The notes under the pieces are model-generated. The model was not told the DNA's origin and did not search any database. It was given only the letters and a program-made list of their open reading frames with translations. Position numbers and translations under genes: made by a program. Positions 34,603-47,856 of a stretch of 64,000 nucleotides of DNA are shown one piece after another. The stretch's first letter is position 1, and each line of letters begins with the position of its first letter. The stretch comes from Oryza sativa Japonica Group (taxonomy: Eukaryota; Streptophyta; Magnoliopsida; Poales; Poaceae). The stretch covers positions 22,675,501 to 22,739,500 of the forward strand of contig NC_089039.1 of assembly GCF_034140825.1 (NCBI RefSeq), given 5' to 3'.

Positions 34603-36181
34603 ATGGCGCCGTCGCAGCCGAAGTCCGGGCTCTTCGTGGGCATCAACAAGGGCCACGTCGTCACCAAGCGCGAGCTGCCGCCTCGCCCGTCCGACCGCAA
34701 GGGGGTAAGCGCCTCTGATCCCGTAGCACGAGCTGTTTCAGCCCGACGAGCTGGGCGGTGATGCTTGTCCGTGTTTGATCTGTGTGGATTTAGTGCGTAG
34801 CTTCGTTTCTCTCCGTAGATTCGTGTTGTAGGTCGAGATTTTTGCATGGATCCTATGTATGCTGCAGAGGGCGTGATGCCTGCTAGTATTGACTGATATA
34901 GTTGACCCCTCAACCTTCTCAATCCTAGTATGCATTTCATTTCTGTCTTTTTTTCCAGTTTGTATTTAGAAATGGCGGTGGTACTGTATTTTTTCCCCTT
35001 GTACTATTCTTGCTTTGCCTTTGTATTTGTGGGGGAGCAAGTTTTTTTTTATTTCAGCAATTAGTCTACATGTGTATGCCTAGATATTCATTAAAATGAT
35101 GGGAATAGTGGTTTTAGTTCGTTATTCTTACAGCTGACAAGATATTGTTTGCCATGTTTCTGTGTGTGAAGTCATGCTTCTGTATCAACAGAATTTCCTC
35201 TCTGAGGTATCCAAGGTGCACTTGTGTTATTTTTTTTGTTTGCATTACATAAAACCTAGGGTTGCTATTTTTCTATTATATGTTGTTTGGTTCAATGATT
35301 TGATCCTGCTTTATATTATCTGCTTTGCAGTTTACTGGCCATTATTTCCTATTGCATTTGCACTTACCTTGTTGGCATGTTAATTTGCAGAAATCCACCA
35401 AGAGGGTGACCTTTGTCAGGAACTTGATCAGGGAGGTTGCTGGATTTGCTCCCTATGAGAAGCGTATCACTGAGCTTCTCAAAGTTGGCAAGGACAAGCG
35501 TGCACTGAAGGTGGCAAAGAGAAAGCTTGGCACCCACAAGAGGGCCAAGAAGAAGAGAGAGGAGATGGCTGGTGTCCTCAGGAAGATGAGGTGTGTAATC
35601 TTCCAGCCTTGATAAAAACACCTGTTATTATTCTATTGGTTACCTTGTCTTCCGTTGCAATTGAATTTGTGCCTATTAATATTGTTTGAACTAGTTTAGT
35701 TGTAATTGTTAGTTTGTAGTTTATTATCAGAACTGTGCTACCATTTGTTTTATTTATTCTATATTGTTTAGTGTCTTTGTATGTGTGTTTTTTCGAAAGG
35801 TAGTGTTCATTTGTGATTATAAGTACAAATTTCTTGTATTGCGCAGGAAATAATAAATCATATGTAACATAATTGGACCTGTCGTGTGTCTTAAACAAAG
35901 AATGAATGTTAAGGCACAGTGCAGATTGTTGCTTAGATATACTATATGTTTTAGGAAGGATCACTTTTGTATGTGTACAGTTCATTGTTTATCATTTTAT
36001 AATGGTATTATAAAGTTGACAAACTTAAATTCATGAAAATGAAACATTCGGGATGAGTTTTAATAGTATTGGTACAATTATATTTTCTTTAGCCTTGTGC
36101 TTTGTTTTCAATTTAAACTAACTTTCTTTTGTGATATGCAGGTCTGGTGGCGGTCACGCTCACACCGAGAAGAAGAAATAG
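34603..36181 (+). CDS. RPL36: 60S ribosomal protein L36 (eL36)
   Basis: Three coding exons, 34603-34704, 35391-35590 and 36142-36181, give 113 residues, the usual plant eL36 length. The start [20 protein letters not shown] and the core [40 protein letters not shown] and [20 protein letters not shown] are diagnostic. The basic C-terminus ends in HTEKKK. The protein is a component of the large cytosolic ribosomal subunit. The TATA, telo-box and GCCCA motifs upstream and the leader intron fit coordinated, strong expression with other ribosomal-protein genes. I saw no convincing intron-encoded snoRNA. Nothing suggests inactivation. Confidence 0.97.
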
Positions 36182-37173
36182 AGTATCTCCAAGTTCATGA
36201 AGTCCATGGCAATATTGTCTTGTTGAGTTTACTCTTGTAGAACCCTACTACTAGAATTGCACTCTATTATCCAGCTAAACATCATGGTGTTAGTTCTGTG
36301 TTAAAAACCTCCTGTCTTGTGTTTTTGATCCTTTCAATGCATGGTTTGCCACCTTAAATTTGCTTGATTAGTTACTTTTGCCGCTGGTACTGATGCGCTG
36401 AGGGCGACATGCTTGGGGACTATACTCCCCAGTCTTTATTTTGTAGCTTAGGGTGTATTTCGCTTGCAGCGTCGTGCTGGATCCAATCTTTATTTTCGCG
36501 ATTACACTTTTTTGGATGGGCTCACCTCGTAAGCATAGTTTAAATCTTAAAAGAAAGTGATGATACTCGAATGTATTGGTCATAAGAAAGTTAAATGTTG
36601 GTAGTCGAACGTATCATTCGTACTCCCTAGTTAGCTGTTTAATGCTTTGCTTGTTCATTTGGCCTGGCCGTATCCGTGCACATTCGTCCCTTGTTGGCTT
36701 TAGCCTGCTCGATTCGCTTATTTAATCGGATAATGTTGGTGGCTGTGATAACATTCAGCCTGTTCAGGAGGGTTTGTGAGTGACTAGAAATGTGTACATT
36801 TCTTAAAAACAGGGTTTGAGGTATCCCTAGTGCAAAACTCAATATTGCGATTGTTACAAGGTATCTTGTGTTTTAAGACAATTTTTCAATAAGAACGAAC
36901 AACATAACCCCCTGTTAACACCCTGTTAATATGACACGTTGACCGATTAATTTACACAAGCTAATTGATAATTGACACCCGAATGCAACTAGTGTACAGT
37001 ACTGAAATATCTCATACATTGATAAATGGTACGTTAGTTAACCAAACAAATGATTCCATAAGCATGTTTTTGTGTTCAACAAAACATTTTGCCTCGTAGG
37101 TTTCACGAACGGAGGTAGTATTGAAATTTTCTCGAAGAAAAAATGAGTTCAATCTCGATAAACTGACCATTTA
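36182..37173. other. 3' flank of RPL36 and intergenic
   Basis: The 3' untranslated region probably ends within about 250 bp of the stop. The remainder is AT-rich with no supported gene. Confidence 0.45.
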
Positions 37174-37318
37174 GGACTTGCTCCATTCACGTTAAAATTA
37201 GAAGTTTGGTTAAAATTAAAATGATGTGACAGAAAAGTTGAAAGTTTATGTGTAGGAAAGTTTTAATGTGATGAAAAAGTTGAAAATTAGAAGAAAAATT
37301 TTAGAACTAAACTCGGCC
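37174..37318. mobile_element. Degenerate small TIR MITE, relative of 9077-9220
   Basis: The right end GAACTAAACTCGGCC and the interior AAAAGTTGAAAGTTT / GTGATGAAAAAGTTG blocks match the element at 9077-9220. The left end is eroded. Confidence 0.6.
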
Positions 37319-37701
37319 ATTTGCAAAATTTACACTGGCTTTAAGTAAATTAACATTTGCAAAACTTACGAACGACTGGGCAACATAAAATATCTGATTG
37401 CTCTTATAGCGAGATCAAAGCTGTCGAAGGAGAGACCCGTTTGGCCCAGAGTCGAGCATTGCACAGATAAAAAAAGAAAGAACGGAGCAAAACAGAGTTA
37501 CTCACAATAATTAACTAAGAATGCATCGCCATATCCAAAAGCTGTTCAGATGAAAGTTCCAAACCACAGGTAAACCACAGCGTTCCTCCCCCACAACTCT
37601 CACTTAATTTCTACCAGAAGCAACGACGATACGACAGATCAAGCCACAGCCAAAAGAGACGATGGCAGAAAGAACATCGTGAGCGGCAACCATGGAGCAG
37701 T

Positions 37702-40442
37702 TTAGTCGACCTCCTCGATCTTGGGGCCTGCGCCGCTGCCGCCCGCCGGCGCGTCCTCGTCCATGCCTCCGGCCATGTCGGCGCCGGGGCCCTGGTACAT
37801 CTTGGCGATGATCGGGTTGCAGATGCCCTCCAGCTCCTTCATCTTGTCCTCGAACTCGTCGGCCTCGGCGAGCTGGTTGGTGTCGAGCCAGCTGATGGCG
37901 CCATCGATGGCGTCCTCGATCCTCTTCTTGTCGTCGGCGGCGAGCTTGGAGGCGATCTTCTCGTCCTTGATGGTGTTGCGCATGTTGTAGGCGTAGTTCT
38001 CGAGGGCGTTCTTGGCGTCCACCTTCTTCTTGTGCTCCTCGTCCTCGGCCTTGTACTTCTCCGCCTCCTGCACCATCTTCTCGATCTCCTCCTTGCTCAG
38101 CCGCCCCTTGTCGTTGGTGATGGTGATCTTGTTCTTCTGCCCCGTCGTCTTGTCCTCCGCGGACACGTTCAGGATGCCGTTGGCGTCGATGTCGAAGCAG
38201 ACGTTGATCTGGGGCACGCCGCGCGGCGCCGGTGGGATGCCGGAGAGCTCGAACTTGCCGAGGAGGTTGTTGTCCTTGGTCCTGGCGCGCTCGCCCTCGT
38301 ACACCTGGATCAGGACGCCGGGCTGGTTGTCGGAGTAGGTGGAGAAGACCTGCTCCTTCTTGGTCGGGATGGTGGTGTTCCTCGGGATGAGCACGGTCAT
38401 GACGCCGCCGGCGGTCTCGAGGCCGAGGGACAGCGGGGTGACGTCGAGCAGGAGCAGGTCCTGCACCTTCTCGTTGCCCTCGCCGCTCAGGATGGCGGCC
38501 TGGACGGCGGCGCCGTACGCCACGGCCTCGTCGGGGTTGATGCTCTTGCAGAGCTCCTTGCCGTTGAAGAAGTCCTGGAGCAGTTGCTGCACCTTGGGGA
38601 TGCGGGTGGAGCCGCCGACGAGCACGACGTCGTGCACGCTGCTCTTGTCCATCTTGGCGTCGCGGAGGCACTTCTCCACGGGCTCCATGCACTTGCGGAA
38701 CAGGTCCATGTTGAGCTCCTCGAACCGCGCCCTGGTGATCGTCGTGTAGAAGTCGATGCCCTCGTACAGCGAGTCGATCTCAATGGTGGTCTGCGCCGTC
38801 GACGACAGCGTGCGCTTGGCGCGCTCGCACGCCGTCCTGAGCCGCCGCAGCGCGCGCGGGTTGCCGCTGATGTCCTTCTTGTTCTTGCGCTTGAACTCCT
38901 GCACGAAGTGGTTCACCATGCGGTTGTCGAAGTCCTCGCCGCCGAGGTGGGTGTCGCCGGCGGTGGCCTTGACCTCGAAGATGCCCTCCTCGATGGTGAG
39001 CAGCGACACGTCGAACGTGCCGCCGCCGAGGTCAAAGATGAGCACGTTCTTCTCGCCGCTGCTCGTCGCCTTCTTGTCGAGGCCGTACGCGATGGCGGCG
39101 GCGGTGGGCTCGTTGATGATGCGCATCACGTTGAGCCCGGCGATGACGCCGGCGTCCTTGGTGGCCTGCCTCTGCGAGTCGTTGAAGTAGGCCGGGACGG
39201 TGACCACGGCGTTCTTGATGGACGAGCCGAGGTAGGCCTCCGCGATCTCCCTCATCTTGATCAGCACCATGGACGAGATCTCCTCCGCGGCGAACTGCTT
39301 CTCCTCGCCCTTGTACTGGACGACGATCATCGGCTTGTCGCCGGGGCCAGGCACCACCTTGAACGGCCATAGCTTCATGTCACTCTGCACGGACGGGTCG
39401 GAGAACCTCCTACCAATCAACCGCTTCGCATCTGCGTTTGAGATTGAGAAAAATCGCAACACCAGTGAGTTCGATTGCTCCATCGATTCAGCAGAAAATT
39501 TCAAATCAACAAAGCAAATACAATGGTCCAACTGTTCAACTAGCATTTATTATCAAAATTCTACACAGCACTACAGCAGTGAGACTCAATCTTCACTAAA
39601 TATATAAAAGCAAACATAATCTCCAATGAGTTCGATTGGTCCATTGATTCAGCAGAAAATTCCAAATCTAATCTACTAAAGTAAATCCAAGAAGCAAACA
39701 TAATCTCCATCTATTTTAGTGGCATTCATCAAAATTCTACACAGCAGTGAGACCCAAATCTTCACTAAATAAAAAGCACGATTTCGATTTGGTCGAGAAA
39801 CTGTTCATATACTATTCCAGTGGACCTAACAACATGCCTGTGCACAATGAACCAAAGCAAAATTGACATATTAACTCCTTTGGGAATTGGCACGAGCAGT
39901 AAGCAAGTAAAATTGATCTGTAACATATGCTCAACTTTTAGCTACGCGTGAACAAATCGCAGAACCTCTCCTAACACATCTATTCAGAAGAAGAAACCAC
40001 GGAGTTGCAGAACTGATTCCATAGCTACTCCAACCCATACAGATTACAGAGGACAGAAACATAATTACCAGAGGACACTAGAACAGGGCATCATATTCTC
40101 ATCGATCTAGTACACTCTTTTACACATCCAAAACTAAAAAACCACGGTGCAGATCGCGTTCACAGTCACAACCGGCGCAAGCAAAAGTGGAAGCAGGGAG
40201 AGGGAGGGCGGGAGGATGCAGGGTAACGTACCGAAGACGGTGTTGGTTGGGTTCATGGCGACCTGGTTCTTGGCGGCGTCGCCGATGAGCCGCTCGGTGT
40301 CGGTGAAGGCGACGTACGACGGCGTGGTCCGGTTCCCCTGGTCGTTGGCGATGATCTCCACGCGGTCGTGCTGCCACACGCCCACGCACGAGTAGGTCGT
40401 CCCCAGGTCGATCCCGATCGCCGGCCCTTCCCCCTTCGACAT
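37702..40442 (-). CDS. HSP70: Cytosolic heat shock protein 70 (HSP70/HSC70)
   Basis: Two exons on the minus strand, 40442-40232 and 39431-37702, give 646 residues, with a single intron after the codon start of Asp71. This is the conserved intron position of plant cytosolic HSP70 genes. N-terminal ATPase signatures are [35 protein letters not shown] and [20 protein letters not shown]. The substrate-binding domain and lid follow. The Gly-rich tail ends in EEVD, which binds TPR co-chaperones such as HOP and marks the cytosolic/nuclear form. It uses ATP cycles, stimulated by J-proteins, to fold and hold client proteins. Exon 2 is extremely GC-rich at third positions. Two perfect heat-shock-element cores lie about 190-240 bp upstream of the ATG. 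Confidence 0.96.
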
Positions 40443-40630
40443 CTCCTCCTCCTTCTCCTCCCTCTCCAAAAACCTCGCGGAATCGAAAGCGAATAATCGC
40501 AAACGCGCGCTCTCGGATTGGATTGCTTGCTGCTGCGTGGGAATTTCTCTCTCTTTCTGATTTCTCGAACGAGACGAAGCGGGGGGAGAGGGGAGGGGCA
40601 GAGGTTTTGTGGCGGAGGTGGCGGGGGTCT

Positions 40631-40681
40631 AGAACGTTCGCGCGCGGGCGATCCTGGCCGTCGGATTGGGGGTTCTGGAAG
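40631..40681 (-). promoter_or_regulatory. Heat-shock-element cores upstream of HSP70
   Basis: AGAACGTTCG (40631-40640) is a perfect nGAAnnTTCn core. GTTCTGGAAG (40672-40681) is a perfect nTTCnnGAAn core. They lie 189-239 bp upstream of the start codon of the minus-strand HSP70 gene, a normal position for heat-shock-factor binding. Spacing between them is not in a contiguous trimer array. Confidence 0.6.
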
Positions 40682-40927
40682 GGTCGGGAGGGTGCCGGTT
40701 CGCGTGAAAGGAAGAGGGGACAACCAATCAGGAGGCGACACGGTGGGGACGCGTTGGTGGGCCCCGCTTGGGCGCGCGCTTTTTGAACGGTCTCTTGAGG
40801 TCTGGGAGGTTCTACACTGTGCTCGTGACGATGGATAGGCGGAGTCGGTCCTTTGTTTCCGGAAATCCTAATTCGCTAACGTGCGACCGCTTGATTTCTC
40901 GCGAACACTTTCCAAATTCCAACCTAA

Positions 40928-41269
40928 GGGCCCCTTTGAATTGGAGAAAAAACATAGGAATTTTAGAGGATTTTAATTCTATAGAAAAATTTTCTATGAA
41001 GTTTTTTGAAACAAAGGATTGAATCCTATTAAATCTTTTGAAATTTCTATGGAATGGCCAATCCTATAGAGATTTTGGAGGAAATTTAGCAAAAGCTTCA
41101 ATCTCTTAGTAACTTTGAGTCTATCTCTCTCATCTAATTCCTGTGTTTTTTCTGCGGTTCAATCAAACGGCCATTCCTATGTTTTTCCTCTATTTTACAA
41201 TCATGTGTTTTACACTTACATTCCTATCAAAATCCTACGTTTTATCAATCCTGCGATTCAAAGAGGCCA
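40928..41269 (+). mobile_element. Tourist-like MITE, copy 2 of 2
   Basis: The ends GGGCCCCTTTGAATTGG and GATTCAAAGAGGCC are inverted. TAA flanks both sides (40925-40927, about 41270-41272). It is in inverse orientation to the copy at 28995-29354. Confidence 0.8.
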
Positions 41270-42020
41270 TAAATAAAGACAAGACTCACTAGAGATTATG
41301 GGTAGGGTTAGGATTTCGGAGGTAAAGGGAGATAGAGCCAGGGAGGTGCATCGAATTTAGAGGGATGGCACCGAAGGTCATGAAAAAAGGACAGCGGCGA
41401 GATAGCGATGGCGGCGCCAAAGCCGCGGGGTCGGCCATGGGCCGTGGGCCGGTGTTGGTGGCGGGGGCAAAGCTAAACGAAATAGGGGAGGAGGAGACCG
41501 ACCGAGCAGGCCCGCGCTGACAAGTTGACGCCTTTCAGTGCCGACAAGGCCGGGTGGTGGCACGGTCAGGAGGTGGTGGTGGGAGAAGGTTGGAGTCGAA
41601 ACTGACCCTTGTTTGGATTTCGCCATAGGAGGAGCGGAGGGAGTTCGCCAGAGGAAGCTCGCCGGAGAGGCCGTCGCCACTCCAGGAGCCCACGCACCGT
41701 GCTTCAGCCCCCGCTCCTGCTCCCGTCGTTGATGCCGTCGTCCACAGAAAGAAAGTCGCATGTTAAAAAGAAGGTAGAGAGAGTAGGAGGAGGGGCTAAT
41801 GCGCTGGGCTGTTGGAAAGAGTTCGCGGTCTTCGAGCGCCGGCCCATTGCACCCACCCCCTTGTTTCGGTGTTTGGAGCGGAGAGAGGCAGGTGTGGGCC
41901 GTCATGGGCTTTTGTTGCACCCTGTACCGCGAAAACAGCTGCACAGATGCACAAGATCGATTCGTCCAATGGAATTGTTCAGTACACCGTAGCTTTCTCG
42001 CCTGTTTTATGCTTGGATTT
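41270..42020. other. GC-rich segment of unknown nature
   Basis: Long overlapping frames occur on both strands (minus 41944-41378, plus 41609-41992) without any recognisable family or splice structure. The composition resembles captured or repeat-derived DNA like that at 11000-11400. No gene call is made. Confidence 0.3.
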
Positions 42021-43420
42021 TGACAATATCAAATTTGATAAATTTTAGCGCTGCTAAATTTTGATATTGTTATATTTTAGTTTGATGTGTTTCTAAAATT
42101 TGATAGCTTTTTATGAGAGGAAAATTCCGGAACTAACAATTTTTGATAGTATGCGATTGATCAAATCATATTTAGTTTGTTACCTAATCAAAATTTGATA
42201 GGGTTGAAAATGGTAATAAAGTGAACATGCTTCTTATTGTCAAAACCAAGGTGTCGAGGAGTGATCCTCTCTAGCGGGAGGTCGTGAGACCCCCCCTTTG
42301 TGAGTTCGGCCGGGGGATAAGGCGCGATGATCAAGAGCGTATCTCCGCTTAGGGTCTGGCTACTTGATCGCTTGCGAATCTGTGTGAGAGACGAGGGATT
42401 ATACAGGTTTGGGCTGCCGGGAGATGTAACACCCTACTCCTGTGTGTGGAATTATGGTGGAGTTCTTACAAGGGATCTTGAGCTCCTGGGAAACCCTAGC
42501 TGTGCTTTCTCTCGAGCTCAAGCTATCAAGAGTCGTCCCTTTTCTCGGTGGGTAAGGTCCTCCTTTTATAGTTCAAGGGGATACCACATGCACCGTTCAT
42601 ACCTACCCCTCCATGGGAGGGGGGCCCGCATAGCCTGAGTCAGATCACTATCCGTGCCTTCAACTGGAAGCAAAGTGCTTGTCCGCCCCTAGGTGGGGCC
42701 CAACGCTGTCCTCCACCTGACACGGGGGACATCCCTGTCATTCCCTCTTAAATGTATGGAGACTTTGGTGGACTCATCATATACAGGGGGCACACTTGGC
42801 AGTGTGCCGATGGGACGGGGCATACCTGCCCCCACTCCGCCTGACATAGGGTAGGACGTGGGGGCACTGCCGCCCGTCCTATCCGCCTGCGACCGGTCGC
42901 AGTTCGGTAAAGGTCGATTGACATGCGTCAATCAGGCGGCGCCACGCGTCCACCCACACTGCATTAAATGCGGCGAGGGACGGTTGGGGCGCCGCTCATT
43001 TATGACGCTGGACAACGCCTCCTACTCCGCCCACTCACCCCGCCACGTGGTGGTCGGGTGAGGGCCTCGGGGCAGCATGCCTCACGGGCCTGAGGGGTGT
43101 GACGTGGCACCCCGAGGCCCCCTGGCCATCTCATAACTACCTAACCTCCCCCCAAGGGGGTGGGGAAAAGGCAGGCCGCACGGCCACGTGGCCAGATGGG
43201 AAGGTTATTTCCCTCTACCGTGAGTACCCCCGAGCCCATATCACCGACACAAGGTTATCAAATATTGGTGGCGTTGAATGTACTTAGTTTAGTGCCTCTT
43301 TAAAATTTAGTAGTGTTTTTATGAAAGAAAAGTTTCGGAGGTACCTTTTTTATGAAATGATATTGGTAAGATTATGTTTAATTTCAAGTAGCAATAAAGC
43401 GAACATGCTCTTAACATTTC
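42021..43420. repeat. AT-rich repeat split by a solo LTR
   Basis: The DNA on either side of the LTR at 42252-43249 shares AAAATTTGATAG / AAATTTAGTAG, TTTTTATGA and AATAAAGTGAACATGCT / AATAAAGCGAACATGCT motifs. The flanks therefore look like two parts, or two copies, of an AT-rich MITE-like repeat. Confidence 0.45.
42252..43249 (-). mobile_element. Solo LTR of a Ty3/Gypsy-type retrotransposon
   Basis: A 998-bp GC-rich block begins TGTCG and ends CGACA and is flanked by the exact 5-bp duplication CAAGG (42247-42251 and 43250-43254). No internal retrotransposon sequence lies next to it, so it is a solo LTR left by recombination between two LTRs. The Gypsy assignment is from the general look of the minus-strand start TGTCGGTGATATGGG. 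The matching target duplication suggests a geologically recent insertion. Confidence 0.8.
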
Positions 43421-45243
43421 TCGCGTGATTATATATGTGTTTATATGTTAAGCAATTTAAAATTGTCAAAACCATGCTATGTTTGGTTTATTACTACATT
43501 GTATTCTCAATAACAAAAGGACGCTACCTAAGTTATAAAAAACATCATCAAAATATAATCATATGTTCTTCCATATTTAAACTTTTGCTACGGTGAAAAC
43601 TTTCTTACATATTACCGTACAAAAGGTATTTATTTACAATAACAAGAAACCATACTTAAAAAACTTTCTTCCTCCACTCAATTTTATTTGGCATTGGGAG
43701 GATACGGAGTATCACAACATATTTACTGTAAAAGAAATGGACACTTGACAGGGCTGATTTGTATGAAATCAAATATACTCTAAAGATCATTTTGGAAGTC
43801 CAACTTACCCCCACCCCCTCAACTTATGCAAAAATACGAATTAACCCTCATTTTCAACCCTCCCCCTCCCCCTGTAGTTTGTTTCTGTACCCTTCAATGG
43901 CTCATCGGCTACCTCAAGCCCTCCACGATTAGCTACACACTTGGTTGCCACCTCCCTTGTTGAACCAACCACCATTATTATCATGCGTCTTTTACCTGAC
44001 TTGTACATACTCAAGTAGTCGATGACATCTCAAGCTCAGGATGAGACAGGGATAAAGTAAGAGGAGGAAGAAATTGAGGTCACTACAACCTCACTTGACC
44101 AAAGCCTAGCTCGAGTCAAGGCGAAGCTCACCTAGCTCTGTATCGTTTGTGGAGAGCTCATCGAGGATGCTGTGGACGAAGAAAGAGAGATAGACGTCGT
44201 CTGGTGCTCCGCATCCGCTCACGTTGCCTCAAGCCACGCTTCGCCCGCAACCCAGTCATATTGCCTAGAGCTCCATCACCCATCGTGAATGCGTCATAGT
44301 TCTAGTGGCGGAAACAATAGGGGAGAGTTATGGAGTAAGGAGGATGGGTATGGGGTTGGCTCGTCGCCGTTTTGAATGATCAACACTTTGATTTGGGTTT
44401 TGAAGAGAGAGATTTCGCGATGGCACTAGATCTCCTAGAGAGGGATTTTGACAGAGGGTCTTGGTGCCCCCTCGGGCTAGCTAGCAAGGAGGCCTTCTTA
44501 TCCTGCTGCACGCATGCGAGGCTTGAAGTAGAAGCTTGGAGAGCTACTAACACATGCAGGGTCTGCCTGTCAGCCCTTGGTGAAAGAATGTGTAGAGAGG
44601 CCGTGGACCTAACCGGGCGGCAAGGTAGTCCACCATAGGGGTGAAGATGGCAAGCGAGACAGAAATTCATGCACTGTCTTGTAGCCCCAGTCATACGCTG
44701 GGTAGATATACGCCGCCTCACATTTTAATGTAAGGTGTGCTTTGTCAATGACAACAAACAACATATTGTGTCTTGTCATAGTTAATGCATTGTTGCCACC
44801 TAAAGTAGCCCGCGGGAGCTGAACTTGAAAGCAGGTGGCAATCATGTCTTGAGCTCAGGCTCCAACATGCTACCCGCAAGAATGCCTATGTGCAAGGCCC
44901 TGTGCTCGGGTCTTGTCCCACGGCCATAAAGATGGACCCGACCTTACCCCCACTCTGAGGGTGGGTATAGGCTCTTGCCTCACTCCTTCATGAATGCATC
45001 TCAAACGTTGGCCAAAGCTGATTAACAACAGTGTGGCCCGTCCGATCTGATGACGTGTCACTGCACGCCCCAAGCAACCGGTGGTGGGGACCCTAGTTTC
45101 CACTTCATCAACATTAGTAAATTCCATAAAACCATAATTATTTGGTCAAAATTGTCCCATTGCTACGATAAAGGATGATTTTATCATAGAAGTACAACTT
45201 TATCCCCCATCTATGTATGAAATGTTGTAAGTTGACAATCTAA
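43421..45243. other. Intergenic, repeat-like, no gene recognised
   Basis: An AT-rich part (to about 43780) is followed by a GC-richer part (43780-45130) with broken frames on both strands and no family I can name. It may be a decayed transposon or pseudogene. Confidence 0.3.
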
Positions 45244-45515
45244 GAACAAGTTTAATATTGTAGCAAACTACTAGTTCTAACGATTGAAACATCATCTGTA
45301 GCCAATGTAATAGCCTACCCATACAATAGTTAGCTACAGATATATATTGCATCATTAATACCCAATCCACCCATCTCTCTCACATAGTTTATTAGATCTT
45401 GTGTTGCAGCTGGTTGTAAAGCTGTAGCCCGCTTTTCTTCTTTCTCCTCTACATAAGCACAAATGTGATGTGGCAACTTACAGAGCTAGCTTACGTCACC
45501 TTATTGTACTTGCTC
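45244..45515. mobile_element. Tourist-like MITE, GAGCAAGTACAATA type
   Basis: The left end GAACAAGTTTAATATTG and the right end CAATAAGG...: the right end read in reverse gives GAGCAAGTACAATAAGG. TAA flanks both sides (45241-45243 and 45516-45518). Confidence 0.7.
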
Positions 45516-45786
45516 TAAGAGAGGTGGGTGCTACCTCTAATTTTAACCATACCATTAACTCATAAATGTAGAGGTAACATGTACAACACATTACATCTTT
45601 ACTAACTCTAATACACTAGCCCCAATACTTGTTTTGCACAATCTACTCTTCCACTCTCTCATTTTGTTTTGAAATTTGTGTAGATGCCACATTTTACATG
45701 AGGGGTGGTTCCTTGTCTCTCTCATCTCTTTTCTCCTCCACCTCACTATTGGCATCTAGGAGATTGTGCTTGGATGCTCTCTTCTC

Positions 45787-45975
45787 CCCTCTCCCACATG
45801 TGCTCTCTCGTATTCCACGCACATGTTTTATAAAATACTAAACAATGTGTTTTTTTGTAAAATATTTACGAAAGTTTCTTTAAGAAACATATTATTCAAG
45901 TGTTTCTAAGCTAATGCTTAATTAATCATGTGTTAATTCAACACTTAGTTTTGAATGAAGGGGAAAAGTGTTCCG
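45787..45975. repeat. Relic of the AT-rich MITE-like repeat seen at 1230 and 60345
   Basis: It shows TTTTTTGTAAAATATTTACG, GAAAGTTTCTTTAAGAAACATATT and CTTAATTAATCATG (given here in pieces) in the same order as the other two copies. The surrounding 45519-46105 has no gene. Confidence 0.45.
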
Positions 45976-46129
45976 AACCCTTTGAAAAGAACGCATCCTA
46001 ATTGCATAAAATGTTATGCATAGAAAAGTTTTACTAACTCAAGAAGTTTATCTACCTAACACCATCTTGACCAATTATAGTAAAACATGACATACTATTA
46101 TTATACTCCTTCCGTTTCATATTATAATT

Positions 46130-47330
<1,201 letters not shown>

Positions 47331-47594
47331 TATTATAATTTGTTTTGACCTTTTTAAGTTTGATCAAGTTTATAGAAAAATATATAAACATTTTTGACAC
47401 AAATAAACATATTATCAAAATATATTAAATGTTAATTTTAATGTAACTAATTTGGTGTGATGTTGCTAATTTTTTTAAACTTGGTTAAACTCAAAATGTT
47501 TAATTAGGAAAAAGTCAAAACTATTTATAATATGAAACATGGTAGTATTAAATAATTGTACCATGCTATTATGAGGAAGAGATACACAAAACTA

Positions 47595-47830
47595 CCGTTT
47601 TTTTGACAAATTGACCCTTTTCAAAAACTTAATTCGAAACTAACCCCTGCCAAAAACTTCAACCAAAACTAGGCCGTCGGCTCAGCGCCAAGCGCATTGG
47701 CGCTGAGGTTGGCCGTGTCAGCGCCAACGGGACTGGCGCTGACATTGTGCCACCGTGGCGGCCGGGCCGATCCCCTAGCTGACGTGGCAGCTACCTCAGC
47801 GCCAACCGCTTCGGCGCTGAGGTGCCCAAC
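47595..47830 (+). repeat. MULE left terminal inverted repeat
   Basis: It pairs with 53280-53511. The repeat includes an AT-rich outer 80 bp and a GC-rich inner part with three of the left palindromes, and ends near the third palindrome (47796-47820). Confidence 0.85.
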
Positions 47831-47856
47831 CTCAGCGCCAAGTAAGTTGGCGCTGA
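47682..47856. repeat. Left subterminal palindrome array (4 copies)
   Basis: Units at 47682-47706, 47718-47742, 47796-47820 and 47832-47856 each have the form TCAGCGCCA - 7 nt - TGGCGCTGA. The arms are near invariant (one mismatch in the third unit) and the 7-nt centre differs in every copy. Confidence 0.9.

Noticed and set aside
35095-35137. Possible C/D-box snoRNA inside RPL36 intron 1 (ATGATGG ... CTGA)
   Set aside because: The boxes are only about 40 nt apart, the C box is imperfect and there is no terminal stem.
38032-39372. 446-codon open frame on the plus strand opposite HSP70 exon 2
   Set aside because: Long antisense frames are a well-known by-product of GC-rich HSP70 coding sequence. 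It lacks motifs and the sense strand is unequivocal.
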